A stretch of DNA of 64,000 nucleotides from the NCBI RefSeq assembly GCF_024679095.1, contig NC_066531.1:7133897-7197896 (forward strand), written 5' to 3'. Within the stretch, counting starts at the first letter, position 1, and each line of letters starts with the position of its first letter. Origin of the DNA: Eriocheir sinensis. Lineage: Eukaryota > Arthropoda > Malacostraca > Decapoda > Varunidae. The notes under the pieces are model-generated. The model searched no databases. It was not told where the DNA came from and saw only the letters and a program-made list of their open reading frames with translations. Positions 10,461-21,358 of this stretch are shown piece by piece. Position numbers and translations under genes: made by a program.

Positions 10461-11338
10461 CTTACACTGCCAGTTTCATTTGAATACTTTGTTTTATAGT
10501 TTTTCTCTGTTCTTGCCTATGGTGCTCAGAAAATTTGTCTAGGTTGAATATTAAGTAACATACAGTAATATATGTTGAAGTATAGCCTATTAAAAATAAT
10601 ATTAGTAATACTCATTATCATAATCTTTCACTACCAATTTGATGTGAATAGTCAGTCTAATAGATTTTTCTCTGTTCTTTCAAATGTTGGTCTCAGAATT
10701 TGTCTAGGTTGAATAGTAAGCGAAATATGGGGAAGTATGTCGCGACGTTTGAGGGCCTCAACGCAACGAGCCATGATCCCGTGCGTATTCCTGGCGCTAT
10801 ATAATAGTCTGTGCACTTGCACAATACTATAGAACTGCACACTACCTAATCACAAATGATGTTGGATACAATTCATACCTGTGACTGGATTGTTCAAACT
10901 GCTGGCCTTCTCCTCCATGATCCGCTTCTTCTTTTCGGTGTCTTTGTACTCTTTCAAACTTTTATCATAAAACATCCGGTTGTTGGAGTACCACTCGGCG
11001 AGTTCCACTTCAGTGGCATCATCGAAGCTCACCCGAGTCAGTTTCTTCTTCTTTTGGGCCCCTCGATACTGGGTGTTTTCTTGTTCCTCTACTGCAATAG
11101 ACCTTGAATCCTGCCTAGAAGGCACAGGAATAGCGATACTCTCGATATCGAGGGGCTGGCTATCTAATTCCATGACTTGCTGGCTCTCTTGCAGTACGTT
11201 TCGTTGGCTGTCTGGCTGCGTGTCGGGTTGGTTGTCGGCCTGTATGTCGCCAATAGGTGGTGAATGGAGCTGCGTGTCTTCCTCCGATGAAAATAGATCC
11301 TCCGACAGGGCAGGCCGCAACTGGGACTTCCGTGACAT
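8544..11338 (-). CDS. Myb/SANT-like (MADF-type) partner protein of the Harbinger element, four exons
   Basis: Reading the minus strand, exon 1 is 11338-10879, exon 2 10279-10098, exon 3 9832-9605 and exon 4 9149-8544, 491 aa in total with phases 1/0/0. Every junction has GT-AG ends. Exon 1 has an acidic, Gln-rich head, a KKKK basic patch and the first DNA-binding helix (AEWYSNNRMFYD). Exon 2 supplies the second and third helices (LTVWFNGMRTRYGRLSE, DQWILRTFSFLHSHI), giving the tryptophan pattern of Myb/SANT-like domains. Exons 3-4 are acidic, then a coiled segment (LLAKLLSRADEVTDLKQRV), then a Pro/Ala/Thr-rich tail. In this transposon class such proteins bind the ends and recruit the transposase. 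It is convergent with the transposase. A TATA motif (11394-11403) lies about 55 bp before the start codon. Confidence 0.85.
9892..9942. repeat. (GA)n microsatellite in an intron
   Basis: About 25 GA units inside the second intron of the Myb/SANT-like gene. A second simple repeat, (ATT)n, lies in the first intron at about 10386-10460. Confidence 0.95.
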
Positions 11339-11391
11339 GATGATGGCTAGTCACCGAAGTGGGTCACAGTTGAGCGGTGCGGGTCAGGGAC

Positions 11392-11404
11392 GCCTATATA
11401 TATG
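11392..11404 (-). promoter_or_regulatory. TATA box of the Myb/SANT-like gene
   Basis: On the minus strand the sequence reads CATATATATAGGCG, 55-65 bp before the ATG at 11338. Together with the TATA box at 6563, both genes of this element have recognisable core promoters. Confidence 0.5.
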
Positions 11405-11454
11405 CCTGTGAAATCTTGCCGCTGCATAGCAACTCCCCCTCCCCCACCCCCAGT

Positions 11455-11770
11455 GGCAAACTCGTGGCAGCTCATGGTGCGTCTTGTTGACTCTTGCAAG
11501 TTCTTGGAAACTCGTAGCAATTCTTGACTTTATGCGTGACTACTCGTAGCAATGTGTAGTACTCCCGGACACAATGCGTGGCTACTCTTGGCTAATATTG
11601 GCTAATCGTAGCTACTCGCAGGTCTACTCTTGTCGACTCTTGATTGTATTCGTAGCAACTCGTCCACGAGTTGCTACGACTACATATTTGACACGACTTG
11701 CTACGACAGATCGTGGATACTCGTGGTAACTCGTAGCAACTCGCTCCAACTCTTGACACTTCGTGGCAAT
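11455..11770 (-). repeat. Right subterminal array of ACTCGT-type motifs
   Basis: Repeated ACTCGTAGCAA-like words and variants (ACTCTTG, ATGCGTAG, ACTCGTGG) are the reverse complement of the ACGAGT motifs at 5800-6535. The array is shorter and less regular than the left one. Confidence 0.7.
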
Positions 11771-11865
11771 GCGTAGCAAATCGGGATGGGGTCAACCCAC
11801 GACTAATAGGTACGAATCGTTGCGATAAGCCACGAGTAGCTACGAGTCGATGAGAGTGGTTACGA
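11771..11865 (+). repeat. 95-bp direct repeat, copy 2
   Basis: Same orientation as 5750-5844, with one visible difference (ACGACGAAT versus ACGACTAAT). Similarity stops at 11866, where unrelated sequence begins. Confidence 0.85.
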
Positions 11866-13190
11866 TGGTTAGATTTCGTAACTCCACCCATGCTTCCGAC
11901 CAAGCAAGAAATGAATGGCAGATAGACGCGGTGATAAATCCTCTTTACTCATCTGCGTTCATCTGACTTCTGATGCCCTGCAGATAGGATAGGCATCTCT
12001 GGGAAGGGTGTACAGTTGTCAGATGCTTCTAAAGACATAAATATTGTTGTTGAAAACAGAAAAAATCCAAAAGGTCCAATACTGCCAGGTTAATAAGCTT
12101 CAAAATAGCTGTACTACCTGTAAGTTAGATTGCCGCTACTTGAACATTTCCATCTATTTAAGTAAAATAAGTAAAGATAGAAACTCCGTACCGGCACGAA
12201 ATTTGGTGAGAATGTTGCCCACACCACATCCCTATTTTAGCAATAAAAAAAAAGAGGCTTTTCATCAAAAACACTCCATTTTCGGCCTGACGCTCCCTTA
12301 AGGCCAGAGGTAGAGGGCGGAGTATCACACTGGAAGCTGAAGCCAGTGTACCCCAGATGTAGTGCCAGGGGCCTATGGTAAGTTAAGAAAGGAATTTAAA
12401 TTGATCACAAGTAGGAGTGTTGTAAGTGTTAAGCATCATCCAAGTGTCAAGTCTCCTCCTCTGGTCAGACTTCCATCACCTCTCTCCCCCATGCACCTGC
12501 ATCCCGAGTTGGTCATCATATAGCCCTACTTCCCCTTGCGCGTCCGGGGGTGGTTGGGCACTAAATACCCCTCCCTCTCCGCTTGTATTTTTTTTCTTTA
12601 TCTCGCTACCACCTCCCTTGTGTCCCACCATCCCCCCCTCTCCCCCATGGACCGGCATCCCCCATTGGTCATAATACTCCCCTACTCAGCGAGATTTAAC
12701 GGGGGACCGTCCGGTAGTGATTTTACGAAAAAATATGGAAAATAAGTTAAAGCCACTGAGAGATAATGTGGGCTGGACAATTCACCAGTGGCCGGTTTTG
12801 GAAAAAAATATCTATTTAAAGGGCAAATTTAAAGGTACCGCGCACCCCCTGACTCACGTGAACGACAGCTGTTTTTTGTTTATGCATCGATATTTATGGT
12901 AAAATATTATTACACAGGTAATTATTATTATTTCTGATGCATTTTTTCGATAAGTCGCACGTCTGGCTGTGAAGCTAGGCATGAAAGCATAATGTGGAGC
13001 CGACGGCCTGCTCAGAACTCTCAGAGCGTCGTATGATGATAGATCCAGGAAAAACAGAGAAAATGCTCACAGACTCCAGCCAAACGATCAAAGAAAAAGC
13101 AGAAAATACGTGTCAGTGAAGGGGTATGCGGCTGGAAACTATTGATAAAACCTGGTGACAATGAGGAAGGTCGCGCCTTCTGAAACCCTA
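11866..13190. other. Non-coding region with pyrimidine-rich duplication
   Basis: No gene recognised. At about 12470-12530 and 12620-12685 two C/T-rich segments resemble each other (both contain CTCTCCCCCATG, a GGTCAT run and a CCCTACT/CCCCTACT end), a decayed tandem duplication. The open frames here are low-complexity. Confidence 0.5.
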
Positions 13191-13205
13191 GTTCTTAGAA
13201 GGATA

Positions 13206-13540
13206 ATACTTTTTTTTTTACGTGTTAGCCTATAGCGCTGATATGCTTTCTTGAAGGGCCTGGTGGTCGGCCCCAGCCCGTCATGGCGCAGGCAAGTATT
13301 TATAGTGGCGCCATCTATTATCGGCTCATGCTGTCCCCCGGAGCTCATTCTTGATTCACTTGGACGGTCCTCTAGAGTCCGGGTTGATGGGTGGTCTTCA
13401 GGACAGCATGTGGGTAGTCTTAGGCCTCTCGGCGGTGACTCAAAAATTCCAGGTGGTAGCGGTGGATTCAAAGCCGCGTCGTCAAGAAAGCGGTGAATGG
13501 GGGGCCCGCATGCTAACCACTCAGCCACCGCCTACCCAAA
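13206..13540 (-). repeat. tRNA-derived SINE, near full length
   Basis: On the minus strand it starts with a tRNA-like head. An A-box-like GTGGCTGAGTGGTTAGC lies at 13528-13512 and a B-box-like GCTTTGAATCC at about 13477-13464. A body and a 3' poly(A) (T run at 13211-13219 on +) follow. Body words (GATGGCGCCACTATAAA, GGGCTGGGGCCGACCACCAGG) recur at 25.1, 34.0 and 48.2 kb. RNA polymerase III promoter and LINE-borrowed retroposition are the family expectation. Confidence 0.8.
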
Positions 13541-14820
13541 CACAAACATTTTATTTTTACCTACATTGTAAGGGGGATCAGGTGCAATATCAAGAGCTAG
13601 CATGCATCAGGAATATGCTTAGAAACATGTTTGCAAACTTAGAATATGTAATTTTGGCGAATAGTAACAATAAATAATCAGTGCTAGATTTAAATGTTTT
13701 AGGTACCATTTTAAAGAGGCATGAAGAGGCAATAAAGATACATTTTTTTTGTTTTTTTTTTTTTCACGAAAAATCGTGAACCGCTTAAGAGCGAGTGAAA
13801 AAAAAATAATGTAAAAAAATAAGAAACTGAAAAATCTGGCTCTTTATTTTTGTTTCACCACTTGCAAGTTTTTCATTTATGTTAAAAAATATCCTAAATA
13901 TGTGATGAGCTGAATGTAATGTTTTTTTTTTTAAATAAAAAAAATCGTATATATATTTTTTTTCTATTTATCAAAATATTTTGAAACTTCTGCAATATTT
14001 TCACATCATTCAGGTTGGGCTGGATAGCCAATCACGTGCGACCTTTGATGTTGTATTTGGGCTTTCATGTGTAGTTTGTTTACATATCGTCGGTCAAGCG
14101 GGTCTCTCTTAAGAAAAGCACCAATATGTCGGTCACCTCGGGATTTCCGTCACCAAGAACTGTGTCCAAGGTGATGGGAATATCCCTCGCTCTGCAGCAG
14201 TAGCCTGTGCCGAGCGACAGAGGGAGGGAGGGAAGGAGGGAGTTACCTCCGTTTTTTTATACCTTTTTTTTCTTTCCAGCAACTTCTTTTCACTCATTAT
14301 TCATTATTGTTTTACACTAGTGATTCGGTACCAGTACTTGGTGTTCATGAGCGTTATCATTGTTCAGATAAATGAGTACGATGCTAGGTGTTAGAAGCGC
14401 GAAAATTTGAAAACGTCGGAGCTTACAGGGTTAAAAGTGATGTGCTACAGCGTGGATGGAATATATGTTGTAAAGTTCACTATAGCCGTCAGGTCCGCCA
14501 ACGGCTGAAGAAGAAGAGGAAGACCGGTGTTCTTCTTTTGACCTGTACCGCTTTGAATCGCTTCTTAGGTCCTTCTTCGTTATTTAGACTCAAATATTAA
14601 AGTCTACACTCTTAGATACTTCACTCTGCTCCGAGCTCTGTTTCCGTACAATTTGCCTACACGATGTCTTGCTTTTCTATTTTATTTTCCTTTTACTTTA
14701 GCCTACTTTGGTCTTTCTGCTTTTCCCTTTTCTATAACCTTTTGTTTGATTTCTACTATTACACTTGTTCTTTTCATTTATCTCTTACTTCTGTATTATT
14801 TTATCCTTGGAGGAATAATA
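13541..14820. other. AT-rich non-coding region
   Basis: Long A/T homopolymer stretches (13.73-13.99 kb), a GGGA-rich patch near 14220 and no supported gene. The short open frames have no recognisable domain. Confidence 0.5.
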
Positions 14821-14829
14821 CACCGTATT

Positions 14830-15092
14830 TTTCCTCCAAGCTTTTCTCCCACACAGCTGATGCCGCGGCTACCTTGTGATTGGCTGGCACGCTTTGCTTA
14901 AGCGATTTGGATTCGCTGGCGAGCCTGATGACGTCATGAAGGCTTTCGCCCAATCAGCTGGCTTTCTGATCCCACATCCTTTTTTTCTGAATTCAGATGA
15001 AGCAAAGGATGTGAGGAGGGTGTAAGTCTAAATGATGTAGGGAGTTACACCCTCGAACATACAGTACATCCTCATTTCTGAATCTGGCCCCT
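14830..15092 (-). repeat. MITE-like repeat related to the 22.49-kb element
   Basis: On the minus strand it begins CAGGGGCCAGATTCAGAAA. It shares a series of words with 22487-22740 in order: GCTGATTGG, TGACGTCAT, GCGAATCCAA/GCGAAATCCAA and a second CAGCCAATC. It contains an internal hairpin (GGGTGTAAG.../...GAGTTACACCC) at 15019-15053. The far end is not resolved. Confidence 0.55.
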
Positions 15093-15199
15093 GAGCCTCC
15101 ACCACACTCCGGGCAGGCAGTCTCCCACTGGTCGCCACACAACTCAGACCTCTGTACAGAGCACTAGTAAACGCTCTGCACCAACAACGCGTTTCCATC

Positions 15200-15442
15200 T
15201 ACATTATGGCGCAGTGAGAGGTGCCTGGTGCAGCCGTGATGGCCGCGCCTCGCCCCACGCTTCACGACTTGGGCGCTGCAGCCCTGGCCTACGGGATGGA
15301 CGAATCTGCTGTGCCGTATGCATATTCACAAGAAGTAGCAAAACTTTTCAGCCCCGCGCCGCGCTCCTCTCTGATTCGCCGGCTGGCTCTCAAGCTCCGC
15401 CCACCTCCTCTGCGCCTCTCGGCCTTTGCCTCGCTGTCAGTG

Positions 15443-15477
<35 letters not shown>

Positions 15478-15498
15478 CGAATGTGTGTGTGTGTGTGT

Positions 15499-15580
<82 letters not shown>

Positions 15581-16185
15581 TTTCATGAACTACACACACA
15601 CAGTGTGCGAGTGTGTGTGTGTGTGACACTGACAGCGAGGCAGAGGCAGAGAGGCGCAGAGGAGGTGGGCGGAGCTTGAGAGCCAGCCGGGGAATCAGAG
15701 AGGAGCGCGGCGCGGGGCTGAAAATCTGTGCTACTTCTCGTGAATATGCGGCCGGTACACCACCGCCCACCACAGTGACCACACACCTGTCGGCCCCGCC
15801 CCACCTCGGCTCCCGCGCTCCGTGTACATGGCAACACCAGCAAGCCAGCCGTCACCGCCACCGCAGCAGCCGCCAAGCCCCGACGTGGCCGCACTCACAC
15901 ACCGGGTGAACGAAACCGTAGCATCTCTGATCACCTCAGGGCGTGTCACCATTCAACTACTGGTACCCACCACCCCTTCACAGACCCCCACCGCCAGCTT
16001 ACGCACCCACCACTCTGCCATTCGGTACACCACTAACTGCGTCTCAGTCAGTCTGGTCTAGGCCCCCGCCCACCATATCCACCGCGGCTGGCTTGCCCCT
16101 GCCCACCATGCCTGCCACGGCTGGCATATCTTCGGCCACCATGATGGAGCTTCTCCGGAAAGGTCGTCAAATTGACAGAACGTAG
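15200..16185 (+). pseudogene. Proline-rich gag-like remnant interrupted by a foldback element
   Basis: TGGCGCAGTGAGAGGTG at about 15207 looks like a tRNA-primer site placed just after an LTR end. A short frame starting at ATG 15239 reads MAAPRPTLHDLGAAALAYG before running into the foldback at 15325. After the foldback, frames from about 15800 to 16185 are Pro/Thr/Ala-rich (a PPPQQPPSP-type segment, then ALTHRVNETVASLI) and shift frame at about 15940. This arrangement suggests the start of a retrotransposon gag, but no zinc knuckle or protease is present. I cannot name the family. Confidence 0.4.
15325..15752. repeat. Foldback element: about 140-bp inverted arms around microsatellites
   Basis: The left arm (about 15325-15470, from ATATTCACAAGAAGTAGCAA) is repeated in reverse complement at 15607-15750. 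Both arms contain CAGCCCCGCGC, GCTCTCAAGCTCCGCCCACC and a (CA)n/(GT)n end. The loop holds (GT)n and a long (GA)n (15503-15577). The full structure can fold into one long hairpin. Confidence 0.85.
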
Positions 16186-16339
16186 GCAACAAGCCACCCG
16201 TACCGCCAGGTGACCTGCAACCTCTCTAAGTTGATCCTTCAAGACAGAGCACTGTCACAAAAAATGGTAGTGTGAAAAAGAAGTAGTGAAATCCGGAGAA
16301 CCTCCTGTGGAAAAGTGGTTTAGGGACGACGTGGCAATA

Positions 16340-17491
16340 GGGGCAAGTCTCTAGACTCTAGAGCTTTAGAAGCATCTGACTGGGTCAGCACCACCTCGCA
16401 GATACCACCTGTCAACGGTAGGGAAGGCAAAGAGTGACGCTGAGCAAAAATAGAGACTGTGGTACTCAGGTTTGGAAGTCCCCAGGTCTGACGTCTGGCC
16501 CGTTGCATAAAGCGACAAATCATTACGAATTAATACCACTGTGGCAGGTAAGTCTAGCACCATCACCGAATCACTGACAGAGAAAGGGAAAGGTTCCAAC
16601 TGATAAGCCTCAAACTCATCCTTTGACTTGAAGGGAAGGTGAATCACTATACGTAGCTTCCGGCGTCAGGAATGACTTCAGCAAGGGATAGTAGTGGTGT
16701 ATGGCATGCATATCAAACAAAGGTGTTAGTTGGTGTTCCTCTTCTCCTATTTTTAAAGCCCTTTGTAAATCTCTGACAAGGAAAAGAGAAAAAGTAACCC
16801 TACCACAATCTGCATTCACTACATTCTGAATTACTAGTGCATTAGTATGGAGGACAGAGTTTACCGCACTATCCAAGGCAGGCAAGGTTTGTTGAACACG
16901 TGCCATTTCGTAGAGATTCCCCATGCCGGTATACAACTCATTAAAGGAAGTCCCTAAGGTTCGAGAATAAGAAGCAATGTCCTATACCGCATGCTCAAGT
17001 CTGGAAATGTGTAAGGAATTCATCTGAATGGTTTTGTGTTGAGTAGCAGCAAGTGAGGTCAAGTGGTTATACCTATCCCGCAGTTCCTCCACATCCTCAT
17101 CCATTGCGGTTCCAAACAACATGCGAGAAAGTTGCCCAATCCCACTGACCAAGCCCCGCTTAGTACGGTTAGAAAAGGAAAGGTCTGCGTAGTTCTCCAA
17201 AGCCAGGGTTAGAGTGTCATTCAAGTACCATATGCGCTCATGCATCAGACGCGTGATACCCTCTACAGGAGCATTCCTATCCAGCTGCAACACAACCTCA
17301 GTCACTTGTTCCGTTATTGTCCTCAGAGTGCCCGGTATTTCTACCTGAGCAGTAAACGGGTACTGGACCGACAGGACATCTTCAACCAGAGAAACCCGGC
17401 CCAAATGAGCAGAGAGGGCTCCCGGCTTGAGGTGCGCAGGGTCTCCAGCCAGAACAGAGCGCAGAAGGAAGTAGAAGGCGAGGGGCAACAT
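16340..17491 (-). pseudogene. Degenerate retroviral-type env (errantivirus/baculovirus-F-like) of a gypsy element
   Basis: Downstream of the integrase tail on the minus strand, a frame from ATG 17491 begins with a hydrophobic leader. Midway it contains a furin-like cleavage site (RTKR) directly followed by a Gly/hydrophobic fusion-peptide-like segment, the layout of insect errantivirus Env and baculovirus F proteins. The frame is broken by an in-frame TAG at 16982-16984 and then reads on in the same frame to 16616. A frameshift near 16640 passes to a third segment ending at 16366. No convincing C-terminal transmembrane anchor remains. It is an old, non-functional genomic copy. The family call rests on the cleavage-site context and on its position after pol. 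Confidence 0.68.
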
Positions 17492-17515
17492 TTTCTGGAA
17501 CCAAGCAGAAAACTC

Positions 17516-17905
17516 TTATTGGCGAGGACGCAGTTTATAATCGTGCGGTGGAAAGATAGACAAGGCATCGTCAGGCTGAGGCAAAAAGGCGGTTCTCGCG
17601 GGTTCAACTAAAGTCAAATCAATGACCTCAGGCTGGGCGTCAGTCTTTTTGAGACGATCACTTTGCACAATTCCATACGAATTAAAAATGAGGTCATGAA
17701 GCTCAAATTTGTGTCCACCTAGTTGTCTAACTACCTGGCGTGGGCCCACGAATTTAGGGGACAACTTCGAATGTCTCTGGGACTCGAAGCATAACAAAGT
17801 CACCCACTTTTAAGGAAACTGGGGCGGCACGCTTGTGTTGCTGCAAGCACACAGCCTCAGATGTAGCCAGTAGTCTCTCTTTGACGTTTCTATGATTATC
17901 TGAAA
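17516..17905 (-). pseudogene. Integrase C-terminal domain of a Ty3/gypsy-type pol
   Basis: The minus-strand frame from 17803 has KLSPKFVGPRQVV and a VQSDRLKK ending, the GPY/F-type chromatin-contacting tail of gypsy integrases. In another frame, 17905-17800 encodes VSLKVGDFVMLRVPE, the preceding block, so one frameshift lies near 17800. The catalytic core and zinc-binding head are missing. The stop codon lies 22 bp before the env ATG, so pol and env keep their natural order. Confidence 0.72.
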
Positions 17906-18218
17906 AAAAAAACTTTTGAGTTGAACCATCGACTCCGTATCCTTGATGGGTGTCGGCGGAACCGCCTAAATATTAGGCGGGCAAACTCTTAAAACAAAAC
18001 TAAGGCGTCATGACTTTATTTTTTTCCTAGCCTCACTAAATTTTGCATGTAGCCTGCCACTGATAATGCTCATGGACCCATGAAGTCACATTTTTATTTC
18101 AGTTCGTGTTAGTATCAATAAGATATACAAAACACTTATGCACCGCTAAAAGACGACACTAACATCTCTTCTGCCCGCTCAAATTCTGTATTTTAAAGCC
18201 ACTCTTGCTTGAGAGAGA

Positions 18219-18275
<57 letters not shown>

Positions 18276-18410
18276 ATCATACTAAAACATATTAGCCTAA
18301 TGCATCTCTGGACCGATTTATTTTGCGGTGAATGCATTTATAGATTTTTTTTTTAACGTAATATCCTTACCTCTTCTCCAATTTCATGCTCCCTGTTACT
18401 TATATTACTA
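17906..18410. other. Intergenic with (GA)n
   Basis: No gene. A (GA)n run lies at 18210-18272. The stretch ends at the TA (18409-18410) of the second IS630/Tc1-like element. Confidence 0.6.
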
Positions 18411-19169
18411 CTATGCATTTCAGCGGTGGACAAACGGTGTTTTTTGCAGATATCTCCTAAACGAATCGTTGGATGAGTATGATATTTCAACACACTACCT
18501 TGAACATCCGTTCGTAATTTTTGGTTAACATACCACATTGCTATATATGTTATGTGAGGAGTTTACTCGTGAAAAATAACACAAAGCCGACGAGTCATGT
18601 TCACGCATTCGAATGAAAGTGTGCCCCCCCCCACACACCCACCCAAACCATTCCTAACCACTACTACGTCTCCCCCGTCTCGGAAGTCCCCCCCCCCCCG
18701 CCTCTTTATCCCTCCTCTCCTCTTCCTTGCTTCTCGCCTCCCTCACTCCTGTGCCCCTCCCTACTTCTCCCACTACTGTATTTATACATTATAATGTTCT
18801 GTAAGTGTGTATGTATAGATATGATTATTTCCTAAGAGTATGGTACAATTTCATGAAGGCAAGAAGTGGTTCACGTTGATAATTACTGTACAACAGCACG
18901 TTTACGTGTAGTATATAGGAGAGCCATGTTTGCAGTCGTTATGGTCAACCACGTGAACATGATGTGCTGGAATTACCTGTGACTTGGACCTTTTACTGTT
19001 AGGAAAAGTTGATACTCTTATTGCGTACTGTCTGCCTATTGATCATAAAAAGTGGTCCAGTTTATATATAATATTATTTTGTTAACTTGTTTGTTGTATA
19101 TTCATGTTATCAAAAAATTATAAACTGCATATATTTTTCTTAATCTATACATATGTGTATAATGCGTAA

Positions 19170-19215
<46 letters not shown>

Positions 19216-21358
19216 TAAAAATATGCACAACTATGACAGAACATGATTTATTCACAATCACTATGCAAAAAAAACTCATCATCCTCATCATCACTGCCGA
19301 TGTGAATAATAATGGGTTCGACTCCTTCGTGTATGTTATCAGTCTTCCAGTATGATGTTTCAAATTTTCTAGAGTGCTGCACAGCTCCCGCCCACATGTC
19401 CTTGTTCACCAACTGTCTGGCTTCTTCCAGTCTAGCCAGTAGATCCGTCCTGGTAAACCGCCGGAGTTTGGAGCGCACATAACGCTTCATGACTCCCCAT
19501 ACTTGCTCTATGGCGTTGAGCTCGGAATGGCCAGGTGGTAACCGTATGACCTCGTGGCCCCACATACGGATGGTGTTGTCGACCTTATACTGAGTCTGTG
19601 GACGGTTTTTCTGGCAGGGGAGCAACAGCTCAGGGCGAGTGGCAGCAGGTGGAATGGAAATGTTGCGGTGCTCCAGCCACTTGGTGAGGTCTGCCTTCCT
19701 GGTGGCTGTGGTAGGGCATCGACTCTCCTCCGTCAGCTGGCTGTGATATGGTGCATTGTCAAGCACCAGTACCGATGGCTCTGGCAGAGATGGAAGGAGC
19801 TGCGTTGTTAACCATCGCAGGAACAGTTCGCCGTTCATTTCTCCATGATAATCGCCCTGGTTGCTCTTGGCTGGGTAGCACAGGTACGAGCCTTCAACAA
19901 AGCCTTCGTCAGTGCCAGCTGCGACCACCACAAATCTCTCCCCTTCACCGGGTGGTACCTGACGACTGTAGGCAGTGTTGCTTGGAGCCTGTGTGGTATC
20001 TACCCACTCCCTATTGTGACCCATTCTGGTGGTAAACCACGTCTCATCTACATACACCACCTTCCTCCCCTCCTCTCGGTGGCGCTGTAGAGAGCGGAGA
20101 GCGCCAATCCGACGACACACCACGTCCAGCGATTCCTCCTCACATACATTTTCGCTGTGACAGCCTGTACTGGAATCCCATGGTGTGGATGATCCGCCAA
20201 ACAGTTGTCTCAGAGGTATCCTCCGGGATGATACCAGCTGTTTTCAGATCCGCCGATATGACGCGGAGTGTAAAATGTTGTTTTTCAGAAAACTTCTTGT
20301 GGATATGGCGGCGTATTGCACCGACAGTAAAGTTGTCAAAAACAGCCGGTGTAGATGGTAGTGGCGGTGTGGGAGAGGATGTGGTGGTGTCGTTGACAAT
20401 GCCCCTCACTCTTGACACACTCATGCCCACAGTGTAAGCAACTCGCTCGTAAGGCCTGTAAGCATAAAGATCCATGTTGTTATGGTATGCATTTCTTCTC
20501 ACCCGATTCTATAATACGATATTCTTACATAATACAGTCTGTCCTACTATTATATAAAACATGTATATAAATACAATAATGTAAGTAACAAACATAGCCA
20601 AAATCATCTACTCACCTATTCAAACTTATATAAGTTCTACCAAGGGTCCTTTCCCTTTTGTACAACGTGGCTAGACGAAGAACATACGCTGTCCTGCATC
20701 CACGGGGGCAACGTGACAACATTACTGCTAATGGGTGCGCCTCGGTACTGAATGATATATAGCCTGTGGCCCTGTCATAGCCTCGGTTTGTCGAGGGTTG
20801 CACCTCAGACCTCGGATAGAGGGAGGAGATACGGGTTAGATACGTTGCTTATTATCAAGCTATACGGCCATTAACAGCGGAATTAGCTATTGCTTTAACG
20901 GTCGTTTGACCCAGTCTGGTTTTCATGTCCACATATACCAGCAATTGTATTAGATAATATTATTAATGTATGATATGTATGTACATACTGACGTATGTAA
21001 CTATTATACCTATACGTATGTAATTACAATAGGGAAAAAAAATCACAGGTGGAAGGCTGATGGTGTGAGTAGGGGGGGGGGGGGGAAGAGGGTCATGTGA
21101 TACTGGGGTAGAGAAGGAGTGGTCTGGGGGTTCTTCAGGGTGGTGGTGGTGGTGGTGGAGGGGTTAGACGAGTACCCCACACTCGTCCGATTCTGTGTAA
21201 CACCTTTGATATGATGACTGGATTAGGCGTAATATCACTCAGTAAACTCCTCACATAACACATATATAAGGTAGTGTGCTGAAATATCATACTCATCCAA
21301 CGATTAGTTTAGGAGATATCTGCAAAAAGCACCGTTTGTCTGCCGCTGAAATGCATAG
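18411..21358 (-). mobile_element. Second IS630/Tc1-mariner-type transposon, older relative of element 1
   Basis: It starts CTATGCATTTCAGCGG and ends with its reverse complement, with TA at 18409-18410 and 21359-21360. The terminal 13 bases (CTATGCATTTCAG) are identical to those of element 1. The inner TIR is a diverged version of the same sequence (GATATCT...TGATATTTCA versus GAATATCT...TGACATTCAA). The arms differ from each other by several substitutions and indels, so this copy is older. Pyrimidine-rich and poly-G/poly-C tracts sit inside each arm (18620-18770, 21070-21180). Confidence 0.88.
19248..20803 (-). pseudogene. DDE transposase of element 2 (DD83E), frameshifted
   Basis: Exon 1 ends at 20616 with ISLN and a split Arg codon, donor AG|GTGAGT. 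The intron is 20456-20615. Exon 2 starts at 20455 with RPYERVAYTVG, the same junction as element 1. Exon 2 contains the helix-turn-helix and all three catalytic motifs: [15 protein letters not shown] and LNAIEQVWG, again with 83 residues between the last two. Compared with element 1, the stretch around 20124-20150 has lost two single bases, which breaks the frame after LSQRK. Exon 1 may extend up to an ATG at 20803. The intron position and the unusual D-E spacing are shared, so the two elements form one lineage. Confidence 0.85.

Noticed and set aside
15214..15782. ORFs with long His-Thr or Arg-Glu runs
   Set aside because: They translate (CA)n and (GA)n microsatellites inside the foldback element.
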